64,000 nt of DNA from Phycisphaerae bacterium (GTDB taxonomy: Bacteria > Planctomycetota > Phycisphaerae > UBA1845 > Fen-1342), in assembly GCA_017999985.1 (NCBI GenBank), contig JAGNKU010000010.1, positions 1 to 64,000 of the forward strand, given 5' to 3'. A program made the position numbers and the translations under genes. Below are positions 45,167 to 54,413 of the stretch, piece after piece. How positions within the stretch are numbered: position 1 is the stretch's first letter; every line of letters starts with the position of its first letter. Under the pieces are notes generated by a model. That model searched no databases. It saw only the letters and a list, made by a program, of their open reading frames with translations, and was not told the origin of the DNA.

Positions 45167-45172
45167 ATTCTA
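45167..45172 (-). promoter_or_regulatory. -10 element, predicted leaderless fpr start
   Basis: TAGAAT on the minus strand, 6 bases before the ATG at 45160. A weak TTCCGA lies 17 bases further upstream. Confidence 0.5.
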
Positions 45173-45294
45173 CGCAGCGTGGCGGGGCGTCGGAAGTTGT
45201 CGGGGGGTGTCGGGCCCGATCGACGGCGGGTGACGCGTGAGGCGCGACGGGCGAGAATGGCGCCAGGGGAACTGGAGCCGACAGGAGGTGCCGG

Positions 45295-47766
45295 GTGGCA
45301 AGGGCGATGATGCGCGGCGGACGGACTGGGGCGGTGTGGGGGCTGGTCTGCGCGCTGGGCGCGGCGGCGTACGCTCAAGACGCCACGCAGCCGGCGAGCC
45401 AGCCGAGTGGCCCGCCGGCGTCGCTGGCGGGATTCGCGGACGATGGCAAGTTCCAGCTCTATGTGAACGACGACGCTGTCGCGACGATCGAATTTACCTG
45501 GACTAAGGACGGGCGTTTCGAAAACACGCAGGTAATCTCGACCGCGGGTCAGACGGTGACGCGCCGGCTGAACATTACGCCGGACGATGCGGGCATCTGG
45601 AAGCGGATCACGCTCGACACGGCAAAAGGCCCGGCGACGCTGGAGCGCGCGGGCGACGTTGCCCGGCGGACGATCGGCGAGTCGGTCACGAACATTTCGC
45701 TTCGGGCCGGGGCGGTGCTGTTCGAGAACACGGCTCCGGCGCTGACGAGCATGGCGGTGCGGGCATATGACCGGCAGAAGGGCGGCAAGCAGACATTGCC
45801 GGTGTTCTTCGTGCCGAGCGCGGTGGCGGACGCGACGCTGGAAGCGTTGCCCGCAGAGACGCGCACGATCAAGGGGCGCCCAACGCACTTCGCGCGCTTT
45901 ACATACGGCCTGCCCGGTGTGGATGCGGCGCTTTGGGTCGATGAGGACGGGCGCACCTGTCTGGTCGACATTCCGGCCCAGCACGCGGCGTTTGTGCGCG
46001 AAGGGTACGACGAGCTCCGCAAGTCTGCGACGGCCGCCAGTCAGGCAGCGCCGGAACATGAGATCAAGGTGGATAAGGACGTTCGCGTGCCGATGCGCGA
46101 CGGCGTGCACCTCGCGACGGATATCTATCGGCCGGACGCCGGGGGGCGTTTCCCGGTCATCCTGACGCGCACGCCGTACAAGAAGGACATGGCGGAGGTC
46201 ACGGCGCGCTACTACGCGCGGCGTGGGTACGTGTTCGCGGCGCAGGACTGTCGCGGGCGGTTTGGGTCGGAGGGGACGTGGGAGCCGTTCATTCACGAGG
46301 CGGACGACGGCTATGACGCGATCGAGTGGCTGGCCGCGCAGCCGTGGTCGAGCGGCAAGGTCGGCATGGTGGGTGCATCGTACGGCGGTTGGGTGCAGTG
46401 GTGGGCGGCCAGCCGCAAGCCGCCGCACCTGGTGACGATCCTCCCGAGCGTGTCGCCGCCGGACCCGTTTTACAACGTGCCGTACGAGTACGGCACGTTC
46501 TTCCTGACGGGCGCGGTGTTCTGGGCGGACGTGCTGGAGAGCGAGGCCACGGCGGACATTTCGGGGGCGGCGATGGCGAAGGTGCGGGGCAAGGACTACC
46601 ACAAGCACCTGCAGGCGCTGCCGGTGATTGAGCTGGACAAGGCGGTACTGGGGAAGGAGAACCGCTACTGGCGCACGTGGATCGCGCACCCGACGAATGA
46701 CGCGTACTGGGCGCCGGCGAATTTCCTCGACCGGCTGAAGGACGTGCGCATCCCCGTGTTTCACCAGGCGGGGTGGTACGACGGCGACGGCATCGGCACG
46801 AAGCTGAACTACCTGCGGATGGCGAGCCATGGGGCTCCGTACCAGAAGCTGGTGGTCGGACCGTGGGGGCATACGCAGGATGCACAGCGCGTGACGCAGG
46901 GCCGCGACTTCGGCCCCGAGGCGGTGATCGATTTGCAGGCGGAGCGCTTGCGCTGGCTGGACCACTGGCTGAAGGGTGCTGACAACGGCGTCGCGAATGA
47001 GCCGCTGGTGAGCGTGTTCGTGATGGGAGCGAACAAGTGGCTGCGCGGCAACGTGTATCCGCTGCCGCTGACGCGCTTCGAGAAGTGGTATCTGGTGAGC
47101 GGCGGACATGCGAATACGTCCACCGGCGATGGTCGCCTGTCGAATGAGCCGCCGACCGGGGCGACCTCGGACCAGTACACGTATGATCCTGGCGACCCGA
47201 CGCCGGACCCGAATTTCTTCACGGGCTTGGATGTTTCGGAAGGTGCAGAGCGGTCGGTTGATGACGAGAAACAGGCGCGGGAAGTGTTCCATGAGAACAC
47301 GACGCGGGCGCGGAAGGACATTCTCGTGTACACGACGGAGCCGCTTACCGAAGCACTGACGATTGCGGGGCCGGTGTCGGCGGTGTTGTACGCCGCCACG
47401 ACGGCGCGCGACACGGATTGGTTTGTGCGGCTGATGGAGGTCAGCGAGGACGGGCAGATCTTCCCGCTCGTGGAGGGCCGGCTGCGCGCGCGATTCCGAC
47501 AGTCGACGATGAACCCGGAATTGCTGGAGCCGGGGCGCGTGTACGAGTATCAGCTCGACCTGTGGCAGACCGGCATCACGATCCCGTCGGGGCGGCGGCT
47601 GCGCGTGGAGGTCGCGTCGGCGTCCTTCCCAATGTTCTCACGTAACCTGAACACCGGCGGGCATAATGAGATGGAGACGGACTACGTCGCGGCGGAGCAG
47701 ACGATCTATCACAGCGCGGAGTATCCGTCGCACGTGCTGCTGCCGGTGATCCCGGCGGTGCCGTAG
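45295..47766 (+). CDS. Secreted X-Pro dipeptidyl-peptidase/CocE-type (S15) hydrolase
   Basis: 823 residues from a GTG with AGGAGG 6 bases upstream. Signal peptide cut near AAYAQDA. A novel about 210-residue N-terminal region precedes the alpha/beta-hydrolase domain, which begins near VRVPMRDGVHLATDIYRP. The nucleophile Ser is in GASYGGWVQ, the acid Asp in QAGWYDGDG, and the His in VGPWGHTQD. The C-terminal jelly-roll (about 640-820) is the S15 C domain. Acts on peptide or ester substrates outside the cytoplasm. The substrate cannot be told. Confidence 0.9.
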   Translation: MARAMMRGGRTGAVWGLVCALGAAAYAQDATQPASQPSGPPASLAGFADDGKFQLYVNDDAVATIEFTWTKDGRFENTQVISTAGQTVTRRLNITPDDAGIWKRITLDTAKGPATLERAGDVARRTIGESVTNISLRAGAVLFENTAPALTSMAVRAYDRQKGGKQTLPVFFVPSAVADATLEALPAETRTIKGRPTHFARFTYGLPGVDAALWVDEDGRTCLVDIPAQHAAFVREGYDELRKSATAASQAAPEHEIKVDKDVRVPMRDGVHLATDIYRPDAGGRFPVILTRTPYKKDMAEVTARYYARRGYVFAAQDCRGRFGSEGTWEPFIHEADDGYDAIEWLAAQPWSSGKVGMVGASYGGWVQWWAASRKPPHLVTILPSVSPPDPFYNVPYEYGTFFLTGAVFWADVLESEATADISGAAMAKVRGKDYHKHLQALPVIELDKAVLGKENRYWRTWIAHPTNDAYWAPANFLDRLKDVRIPVFHQAGWYDGDGIGTKLNYLRMASHGAPYQKLVVGPWGHTQDAQRVTQGRDFGPEAVIDLQAERLRWLDHWLKGADNGVANEPLVSVFVMGANKWLRGNVYPLPLTRFEKWYLVSGGHANTSTGDGRLSNEPPTGATSDQYTYDPGDPTPDPNFFTGLDVSEGAERSVDDEKQAREVFHENTTRARKDILVYTTEPLTEALTIAGPVSAVLYAATTARDTDWFVRLMEVSEDGQIFPLVEGRLRARFRQSTMNPELLEPGRVYEYQLDLWQTGITIPSGRRLRVEVASASFPMFSRNLNTGGHNEMETDYVAAEQTIYHSAEYPSHVLLPVIPAVP

Positions 47767-47899
47767 TGGCCAGCGCGGGCTGGCGTTGCCCCCAGAACCC
47801 GAAGCGGCAGCGCCGGGTCCGCGCAGCGGGTGGGGCGGCCTCGATGTCTGTGTGATCGAGCGGGGCGCTCGCTGGCGCTTCGGGCTCGGATTCACGCGG

Positions 47900-49531
47900 C
47901 TAGAAAATGAAGTCCGTCGACAGGAACTTCGAGTGTCGGCCGCGGATGATCTCGGAGACGAGTTTCTCGTTGGCGTCGTTGGCCTTCGCGGCGACGAGAC
48001 TGCGGATGGAGAAGACACGCAGCGCGTCGGAGACGGAGAGCGTGCCCTCGGCGGAATCCTTGCGGCCGGTGAACGGAAACGTGTCGGGGCCGCGCTGGCA
48101 CTGGCTGTTGAGATTCACCCGGCAGACCTGGTTCACCAGCGTGTCAATCAGCCGGCTCATGCGCTGCGGCTCGTTGCCGAACAGCGCCGCCTGTTGCCCG
48201 ACCGGGCAGTTGATCACCCAGTCGATGACCTCCTGCTCGTCGTTGTAGGGCAGCACCGGGACGACGGGACCGAACTGCTCAACCTGGCAGATTTCCATCT
48301 TTGGCTTCGCCGGGTAGAGGACGGCGGGGTAGAAGAACGTGTGGTCGATGACGCCGCCGCCGGGATTCATGATCCGGGCGCCGCCGGCGACGGCCTCGTC
48401 GACGAGCTTGCGCAGCCACTGGGGTTTGCCGTCCTCGGGCAACGGCGTGATCTGGACGCCGTCTTCCCAGGGCATCCCCGCGAGGAACTGGCCGACGGTG
48501 ACGGCGAGGCGGGCACAGAACGTGTCCGCGACGCTGTGGTGCACGAAGATGATCTTGATCGCCGTGCAGCGCTGGCCGTTGTAGGAGAGCGCGCCGAGGG
48601 CGCATTCCTTCACAGCCAGGTCGAGGTCCGCGTGCGGCAGGATGACCGCGGGGTTCTTCGCTTCCAGGCCGAACACACATCGCAGCCGGTTGGGGCGGGG
48701 GTGCTGGTGTTTGAGCAGGGCGGCCACCTTGGCTGAGCCGATGAAGGCGAGCACGTCAATGTCGCCGCTTTCCATCAGCGGGCCGATGATCGTGCGGCCG
48801 TCGCCGTAGGCCGTGTTGACCACGCCGGGCGGGAACGACTCGGCGAACGCCTTGAGCAGGGGGGCGTGGAGGAGTACGCCGTGCTTGGGCGGCTTAAAGA
48901 TGACGGTGTTGCCCATGATGAGGGCGGGGATGAGCGTGGTGAACGTCTCGTTCAGCGGGTAGTTGAAGGGGCCCATGCAGAGCACGACGCCGAGCGGGCT
49001 ACGGCGGATTTGGGCGACGAAGCCCTGCTCGACGGCGAAGCGCGAGCTGGTGCGATCAAGTTCCTTGAGGGCCTGGACAGTGTCGCGGATGTAGTCGACG
49101 GTGCGGTCGAACTCCTTGCGGGCGTCGGGCAACGTCTTGCCAATCTCCCACATGAGCAGCCGGACGACCTCGTCGCGCACGGCTTCCATACGCGGGATGA
49201 AATCCTCGACGTGCCGGATCCGGTCAGCCACCGACATGCCCGGCCAGACGCCGCAGCCGTGGTTGTACGCTTTACGGGCAGCCGCGAGCGCCTCGCGCGC
49301 CACCTCCGCGGTCATCAGCGGATAGCGGCCGAGGGCGAAGGGCGTGGGGCCGCCGGGCCCGTCGATGCACACGGGCGAGTGCACTTCCTCGCAGGGCCCA
49401 TCCCAGTCGCGGACCTGGCCGTCGATGAGGTAGCGTGCCCCGGCGCGGTAGTACTCGACCCGCATGTCGGCGGGAATCTGCGTCAGGGCGGCGGGGAAGA
49501 TCTTGGCGGGTACGCTCACGCGCGTTGGCAT
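47900..49531 (-). CDS. gapN: Non-phosphorylating NADP-dependent glyceraldehyde-3-phosphate dehydrogenase (GapN-type aldehyde dehydrogenase)
   Basis: 543 residues. Aldehyde dehydrogenase fold with GPFNYPLNETFTTLIPAL, active Cys in YNGQRCTAIK, and the GapN-like C-terminal SQCQRGPDTFPFTGRKDSAEG. It would oxidise glyceraldehyde-3-P directly to 3-phosphoglycerate, producing NADPH and no ATP. GAGGAAG precedes the ATG. The adjacent upstream gene handles hydroxypyruvate/glyoxylate, consistent with three-carbon acid metabolism. Another aldehyde substrate cannot be excluded. Confidence 0.85.
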   Translation of the reverse strand: MPTRVSVPAKIFPAALTQIPADMRVEYYRAGARYLIDGQVRDWDGPCEEVHSPVCIDGPGGPTPFALGRYPLMTAEVAREALAAARKAYNHGCGVWPGMSVADRIRHVEDFIPRMEAVRDEVVRLLMWEIGKTLPDARKEFDRTVDYIRDTVQALKELDRTSSRFAVEQGFVAQIRRSPLGVVLCMGPFNYPLNETFTTLIPALIMGNTVIFKPPKHGVLLHAPLLKAFAESFPPGVVNTAYGDGRTIIGPLMESGDIDVLAFIGSAKVAALLKHQHPRPNRLRCVFGLEAKNPAVILPHADLDLAVKECALGALSYNGQRCTAIKIIFVHHSVADTFCARLAVTVGQFLAGMPWEDGVQITPLPEDGKPQWLRKLVDEAVAGGARIMNPGGGVIDHTFFYPAVLYPAKPKMEICQVEQFGPVVPVLPYNDEQEVIDWVINCPVGQQAALFGNEPQRMSRLIDTLVNQVCRVNLNSQCQRGPDTFPFTGRKDSAEGTLSVSDALRVFSIRSLVAAKANDANEKLVSEIIRGRHSKFLSTDFIF

Positions 49532-49568
49532 GTTCGCTTCCTCGCAGGCCGCCGCCGTGGGGGTCGGG

Positions 49569-50534
49569 TTAATTGACCGGGTTGGGCGGCGGTTGATTGG
49601 TCAGCACTGCGATCACGTTTTGCGCTACCATCTGCGACATCTTCTGGCGCGTCGCCGTGGCCGCGCTGCCGAGGTGGGGGAGCAGCACGACGTTGGGCAG
49701 TTCGGCCAGCCCGGGGGTCAGCCGCGGTTCGTGCTCGTACACATCGAAGCCGGCGGCGGCGATGCGCTTGTGACGCAGCGCCTCCACGAGCGCGGCCTCG
49801 TCGACGACCGGGCCGCGCGCCGTGTTGATCAGGATCGCGGTCGGCTTCATCGCGGCGAACTCGGCCGCGCCAATCATGTGCCGTGTCTGCGGCGTAAGCG
49901 GCACGTGGATGCTCAGCACGTCGGCGGCGGCAAGGGCGTCGCTCAAGGGGACGCGCTGCGCGCCGAGGCGCTCATCGAGCAGCGGGCTGGGCTTGTCATC
50001 CACGTACACCACGCGCATCCCGAAGCCCTGCGAGCGCAGGCCGACCGCCGTGCCGATCCGCCCGCCGCCAATCAGCGCCAGGGTGGCGCCGGTCAGTTGC
50101 AGCCCGAGCAGTTGCATGGGGGCCCAGCCGGTCCACAGCCCCGCGCGAACCAAACGGTCGCCCTCGACGACGCGGCGGGCCACGGACAGGATCAGGGCCC
50201 ACGCGAGATCGGCCGTCGCGTCCGTGAGCACGCCGGGTGTGTTCGTCACATGCACCTGCCGTGCCGTGCAGGCCGGTACGTCGATGTTGTCGAATCCGAC
50301 CGCGAAGTTGGCGACGATGCGCAGCGAGGGGCCCGCGGCCGCGAGCAACTCCGCATCGACCCGCTCGCTGAGCATGGTGACGAGGGCGGCGGCGCCGGGC
50401 ACGCGCTCCAAAAGCGCAGCACGGGTGGGCGGATCGTCCTGGTCGAAGACGTCGACGAGGAAGCCCGCGTTGCGCAGCAGCTCCAGGGCCGGCGGCGGCA
50501 CGCGGCGCGTGATCAGCACGCGGGGTTTGCTCAT
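49569..50534 (-). CDS. Glyoxylate/hydroxypyruvate reductase (D-2-hydroxyacid dehydrogenase)
   Basis: 321 residues. The Rossmann NAD(P) motif is GGGRIG; catalytic Arg, Glu and His are seen in NTARGPVVDE, YEHEP and LLPHLGSA. The layout is that of GhrB/GyaR enzymes. It reduces glyoxylate or hydroxypyruvate to glycolate or D-glycerate. GGAGG lies 6 bases before the ATG. Transcribed toward gapN with 37 bases between the genes. Confidence 0.9.
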   Translation of the reverse strand: MSKPRVLITRRVPPPALELLRNAGFLVDVFDQDDPPTRAALLERVPGAAALVTMLSERVDAELLAAAGPSLRIVANFAVGFDNIDVPACTARQVHVTNTPGVLTDATADLAWALILSVARRVVEGDRLVRAGLWTGWAPMQLLGLQLTGATLALIGGGRIGTAVGLRSQGFGMRVVYVDDKPSPLLDERLGAQRVPLSDALAAADVLSIHVPLTPQTRHMIGAAEFAAMKPTAILINTARGPVVDEAALVEALRHKRIAAAGFDVYEHEPRLTPGLAELPNVVLLPHLGSAATATRQKMSQMVAQNVIAVLTNQPPPNPVN

Positions 50535-50626
50535 CGGTCATCCTCCGGCGCCCAACACGCCTGCACGCACGGGTGCGGGGCAACGCGTCGCACGGATCGC
50601 CTGCGGCGCGTGGCCGCGGCGGGGCA

Positions 50627-51181
50627 CTACCTGGTCTTGAAGTAGATCTGCACCGACTCGCTCTTGTCGGCCGAGAGCGTCAGGACCAGGAGGTACTCGA
50701 CGCCCGGCACGAACGCGACCCGGTCGACCGTCTTGTCCTTCTTGTCGAGGATCTTGAAGTCGGGGCCGAGGTTGCCCAGGTCATAATCGACGTTGGGCTT
50801 CATCTGGGCTTCGCTGTCCTGCCGGGCCGCGTAGATGACATAGTCGGGGATGTCCGAGAAGTCGGCCTCGAACTTCTGGTGGACCTGCATCGTCACGGAC
50901 TTGATGAAGCCGAACTTCTTCGGCTCGATGATCTCGTAGCGGAAGACCGGCGAGGTCGAGGCTTCCTTGTTGATCACGAACGGGGCGTAGCCGCTGAGGC
51001 CTTTCCGCAGCGTGCTCTGCTTGGCCTGCTCGCCATCGAGAAAGACCCGCAGGTTGCTGTCCTTGCGGAAGAGATTCTTGGTGACGTTGAAGCCGGTGGA
51101 GGCGCCGCTCGTCGCGCTGCACCCGCTCGCCAGCACCATGCCCACCAGTACCGTCGTCGCGGCAATCAATCGCGTCATCAT
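50627..51181 (-). CDS. Lipoprotein of unknown function
   Basis: 184 residues. Signal peptide with lipobox VLASGC at about residues 16-21. The mature part has beta strands and RVFLDGEQAKQSTLRKGLSG and YEIIEPKKFGFIKSV segments. GAGGT lies 8 bases before the ATG at 51181. No family recognised. The gene is the first after the sugar-nucleotidyltransferase-like gene on the same strand. Confidence 0.78.
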   Translation of the reverse strand: MMTRLIAATTVLVGMVLASGCSATSGASTGFNVTKNLFRKDSNLRVFLDGEQAKQSTLRKGLSGYAPFVINKEASTSPVFRYEIIEPKKFGFIKSVTMQVHQKFEADFSDIPDYVIYAARQDSEAQMKPNVDYDLGNLGPDFKILDKKDKTVDRVAFVPGVEYLLVLTLSADKSESVQIYFKTR

Positions 51182-51319
51182 CGGTGAATACCTCGCTGCC
51201 GAACACCTGGAACACCGGCGAGACGCCATCCGTAGGCCCGCCGGAACGCGAACCACACCCTGAGGGCCTGTTAGTGTAGCCGCCCCGCCGGGTACGACAA
51301 GCCCCGCGCCGCCCGCTGG

Positions 51320-52549
51320 CTACCGCCATCCGGCGGCCTCAACCGCGCGTGCCGCCCCGGCCACGTCCTCGAGGAGGCGCTGCTCAGCCGGGCTCAGCGT
51401 GACGTCCCGCCGCCCCATGACCGTGCGGGCGATGTGCACAGCCTTGTCCACGCGGCATTCCGTCATTCCGGCGTCCGTCAGCCACGCGAAGGACGGGACA
51501 AATTTCGGCACGGCGCTCGTCGCGAACACGTGCGACGCGACGCCGATCACGCACCCGGTCGGCAGGATCGTGCCGATGCCGGTCTTGCTGTGATCGCCGA
51601 TGAATGAGCCGATGAAGCACTGCCCGGTTTCCACGCCAACGCCGTTGAGGCTGACCCGGATGGTGCCGTAGGTATTCTTGAGGTCGCTGGTGATCGTGCC
51701 GGCCCCGATGTTGACCCACTCCGCGACGAAGCTGTGGCCCAGGTAGCCTTCGTGCTGCTTGTTGGCATAGCCCTGGAAAATGCAGCCCGAAATCTCCCCG
51801 GCCACGCGGCACATCGGTCCGACCGTCGTCCCCGGCCGCAGCGTCGCCCCGGTCCGCACGATCGAGCCCGGACCGATGTAGCCGGGGCCCTGGATGACGG
51901 CATTCGCCTCGATCAGCACATCGCGCTCGATGTAGACCGGCCCATCCTCGGCATCCAGCACGGCGCCCGGCTTGATCCGCGCACCACGCCCGAGATGGAT
52001 CTGGTCGGCGTGGACCAGGTGTGCACCGGGGTAGATCTCCCCCTCATGCTCGCCGCCGTTGCGGCACTGCCGGCGCAGCTCGCCCGCATTCGCGAGGACG
52101 AGGTCCCACGGGTACTCGAGCAACCGAACCACGGCCGGCAGGGGCGCCGGCCGCAGGCGCGTCGCCCACTCGCCGAGGGCGGCGGGGTCCCGGAGGATCG
52201 CCGGCGTGAGCTGGTTGAGCTCGGCGGCCGCGACGCTGCAGGCCACCAGCTCGCCGTTGTAACGCCAGGCGCAACCCGGCGGCGGCGGCGCGATGTCGCC
52301 GGAGACCAGCGCCCGCGCGTTCAGCAAGCACCAATCGGCGGCGGGCTCCGCTTGCTCCAGCGGGCAGCGTTCGGCGACCACGTCGGTGAGGGGGGCGCGG
52401 ACGAAAGTCCGGGCAAGCCGACCGCGGACATGGCTGCGGACCTTGTCGATCAACCGGTCGCGGCCGCAGCGCAACTCGAAGGCGGGGCGCAGCCACGTCA
52501 ACGGCAGGAGCCGCCTGTATCCGTCGTCCTCGAACAAGGCGATGTTCAT
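51320..52549 (-). CDS. Putative sugar nucleotidyltransferase with left-handed beta-helix (GlmU-like)
   Basis: 409 residues. The N-terminus MNIALFEDDGYRRLLPLTWLRP and ELRCGRDRLIDK match the planctomycete/Bacteroidetes GlmU-like group. The classic GxGTRL loop of nucleotidyltransferases is absent. Residues about 200-370 are hexapeptide repeats (VYIERDVLIEANAVIQGPGYIGPGS). The beta-helix includes NIGAGTITSDLKNTYG, as in GlmU acetyltransferase domains. Possible roles are sugar-nucleotide acetylation or uridylylation for wall or surface glycans. Confidence 0.82.
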   Translation of the reverse strand: MNIALFEDDGYRRLLPLTWLRPAFELRCGRDRLIDKVRSHVRGRLARTFVRAPLTDVVAERCPLEQAEPAADWCLLNARALVSGDIAPPPPGCAWRYNGELVACSVAAAELNQLTPAILRDPAALGEWATRLRPAPLPAVVRLLEYPWDLVLANAGELRRQCRNGGEHEGEIYPGAHLVHADQIHLGRGARIKPGAVLDAEDGPVYIERDVLIEANAVIQGPGYIGPGSIVRTGATLRPGTTVGPMCRVAGEISGCIFQGYANKQHEGYLGHSFVAEWVNIGAGTITSDLKNTYGTIRVSLNGVGVETGQCFIGSFIGDHSKTGIGTILPTGCVIGVASHVFATSAVPKFVPSFAWLTDAGMTECRVDKAVHIARTVMGRRDVTLSPAEQRLLEDVAGAARAVEAAGWR

Positions 52550-52724
52550 TTTGTAGGCCCTGCGAGCACGTCTCTCCGCCGTGCGCGGCCGGCGCCTGCA
52601 ATCGCCCGCGCCGGCCGAGCCCGTTGCGTCGGCTAAATACACTATCGGCGTCCCGGACCCGCCCGTGGAACCCGCTAAAACGGGGCAGGTCCGCCTTCGG
52701 CTCGCCCGAATGTTAGCGGGACGC

Positions 52725-52730
52725 TACACT
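52725..52730 (+). promoter_or_regulatory. -10 element, predicted leaderless start of DUF4416 gene
   Basis: TACACT, 7 bases before the ATG at 52738. No Shine-Dalgarno sequence. Confidence 0.4.
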
Positions 52731-52737
52731 TTCGGCC

Positions 52738-53313
52738 ATGTCCATTCCGCGCACGGCCCAGCCGGTCAAGCTCTTCGCCGGGCTCCTCAGCGGCGACCTC
52801 GACTTGTTGCGCCGGGCGCGGCAGTTGCTGGCCAGGCGTTTCGGGCCGGTCGATCTGGAAAGCGACATTTGGCCGTTTGATCACACGGACTATTACGCCG
52901 CGGAGATGGGACCGGGCCTGCAACGGTGCTTTTATGCGTTTAGGCCGCTGGTGAACCCGGACCGGCTGGTGGAGATCAAGCACGAGACCAACGCGCTGGA
53001 GCTGGAGATCGCCGAGCAGTGTCTGCTGTCGGATATCCCGCGTCCGGTAAACATTGACCCTGGCTACCTGGACCTGACGAAGCTGGTGCTGGCGACGACG
53101 AAGGACCGCGGGCACCGCGTCTACCTTGGGCACGGTATCTACGCGGAGGTCACACTCCAGTATGCCCGCAACGCGTGGCAGACCTTCCCGTGGACGTACC
53201 CGGATTACGCCCAGCCGGACTATCACGCATTCTTCCTGAAGCTGCGCGAACTGTATCGGCAACAGCGCGCGTCGGCGCCGCCGGCGGAATCGGCGGCCAC
53301 GGGGGCCGCATGA
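52738..53313 (+). CDS. DUF4416 family protein
   Basis: 191 residues. PVKLFAGLLSG, FDHTDYYAAEMGPGLQRCFYAF and NIDPGYLDLTKLVLATTKD are the DUF4416 hallmarks. A compact cytoplasmic alpha/beta protein of unknown function, common in planctomycetes and deltaproteobacteria. Its stop overlaps the start of the WecA-like gene (ATGA), tying it to envelope polysaccharide synthesis. Confidence 0.9.
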   Translation: MSIPRTAQPVKLFAGLLSGDLDLLRRARQLLARRFGPVDLESDIWPFDHTDYYAAEMGPGLQRCFYAFRPLVNPDRLVEIKHETNALELEIAEQCLLSDIPRPVNIDPGYLDLTKLVLATTKDRGHRVYLGHGIYAEVTLQYARNAWQTFPWTYPDYAQPDYHAFFLKLRELYRQQRASAPPAESAATGAA

Positions 53314-54413
53314 GTCGCGTCGCGCTGCTCGCGGTGCTCGCCGGCGCCACCCTGGCCGTGCTCGTGTTGTCGGCAGTGCTGACGGTCGTCGCACGGAAGG
53401 TGGCGCTGCGCATCGGCTTCGTGGACCGTCCCGGCGGGCACAAGTCGCACAAAGAGCCCACGCCGTACGCCGGCGGCTGCGCGATCTTCGTGTCGGTGCT
53501 GCTGGCGCTGGGCGGGGCGCTGCTGCTGGCGGCCGTCGTACCGCCGGCGTGGCTGGAGGACACCTTCGGCGAGACGCTCCGCGCGTACGTGGGCGGCATG
53601 CGCGAGAAGAGCGGGCAGTTGCTCGCGATTCTGGCTGGGGCATTGGCGCTGCACGTACTGGGCCTGTGGGACGACAAGCACCCCCTGCCACCGGTGCGGA
53701 AGTTGCTGGCGATCATCGTCGTCGCGTTGTTCGTGGCGGTGGTGGGGCGGGTGCGGGTGGCGGAATTCTGGGGCGTCGAGGCCTCGGTGACGCTGACGAC
53801 GGTGTGGTTCATCGTGATCGTCAACGCGTTCAACTTCCTGGACAACATGGATGGGCTCAGCGCCGGCGTGGCGGCAATCGGGCTCTTCTTCTTCGCGGCG
53901 TGCGGATTGATGGCCGGGCAGGTGCTGGTGCCGGCCCTGGCCTGCGTGGCCCTGGGTGCGATCGGCGGCTTCCTGATTTTCAATTTTCCGCCGGCGCGCA
54001 TCTTCATGGGCGACGCGGGCAGCCTGGTGGCGGGCTACCTGCTGGCGTGCGTGTCGGTGTTGACGACGTACTTTCAGAGCGGCCACGGTGCGCCGCCGTA
54101 CGCGCTGGCGATGCCGCTCGTGATCCTGGCGATTCCGCTGTATGACTTCTCCAGCGTCGTAATCATCCGGCTGCTCGAGGGGCGCAATCCGATGAAGGGC
54201 GATCAGCGGCACTTCTCGCACCGGCTGGTCGAGCGTGGCCTGTCCCGGCGGTTCGCCGTCCTCACGATCTACCTGGCCGCGGCCACCACCGGCCTGACGG
54301 CCACGCTGCTGCCGGGGGCGGACCTGCGGCGAACCGTGACCCTGGGCGTCATCGTACTGATGGTGCTGGCGATCGTTGCCATCCTGGAAGCCCCGTTGCG
54401 CAAGAAGCCATGA
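53310..54413 (+). CDS. Undecaprenyl-phosphate N-acetylhexosamine-1-phosphate transferase (WecA/MraY family)
   Basis: 367 residues with about ten membrane helices. DRPGGHKSHKEPTPYAGG and FNFLDNMDGLSAG carry the cytoplasmic Asp residues of the active site, with MGDAGSL and KGDQRHFSHRL (the His-rich loop) following. These place it with WecA/TagO/WbpL-like initiators rather than MraY. It loads a sugar-1-P onto undecaprenyl phosphate at the inner membrane. Overlaps both neighbours. Confidence 0.92.
   Translation: MSRVALLAVLAGATLAVLVLSAVLTVVARKVALRIGFVDRPGGHKSHKEPTPYAGGCAIFVSVLLALGGALLLAAVVPPAWLEDTFGETLRAYVGGMREKSGQLLAILAGALALHVLGLWDDKHPLPPVRKLLAIIVVALFVAVVGRVRVAEFWGVEASVTLTTVWFIVIVNAFNFLDNMDGLSAGVAAIGLFFFAACGLMAGQVLVPALACVALGAIGGFLIFNFPPARIFMGDAGSLVAGYLLACVSVLTTYFQSGHGAPPYALAMPLVILAIPLYDFSSVVIIRLLEGRNPMKGDQRHFSHRLVERGLSRRFAVLTIYLAAATTGLTATLLPGADLRRTVTLGVIVLMVLAIVAILEAPLRKKP

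Noticed and set aside
44872-47292. 806-codon open frame on the minus strand
   Set aside because: Antisense to the S15 hydrolase, whose signal peptide and catalytic motifs are clear; composition is Arg/His-rich without motifs.
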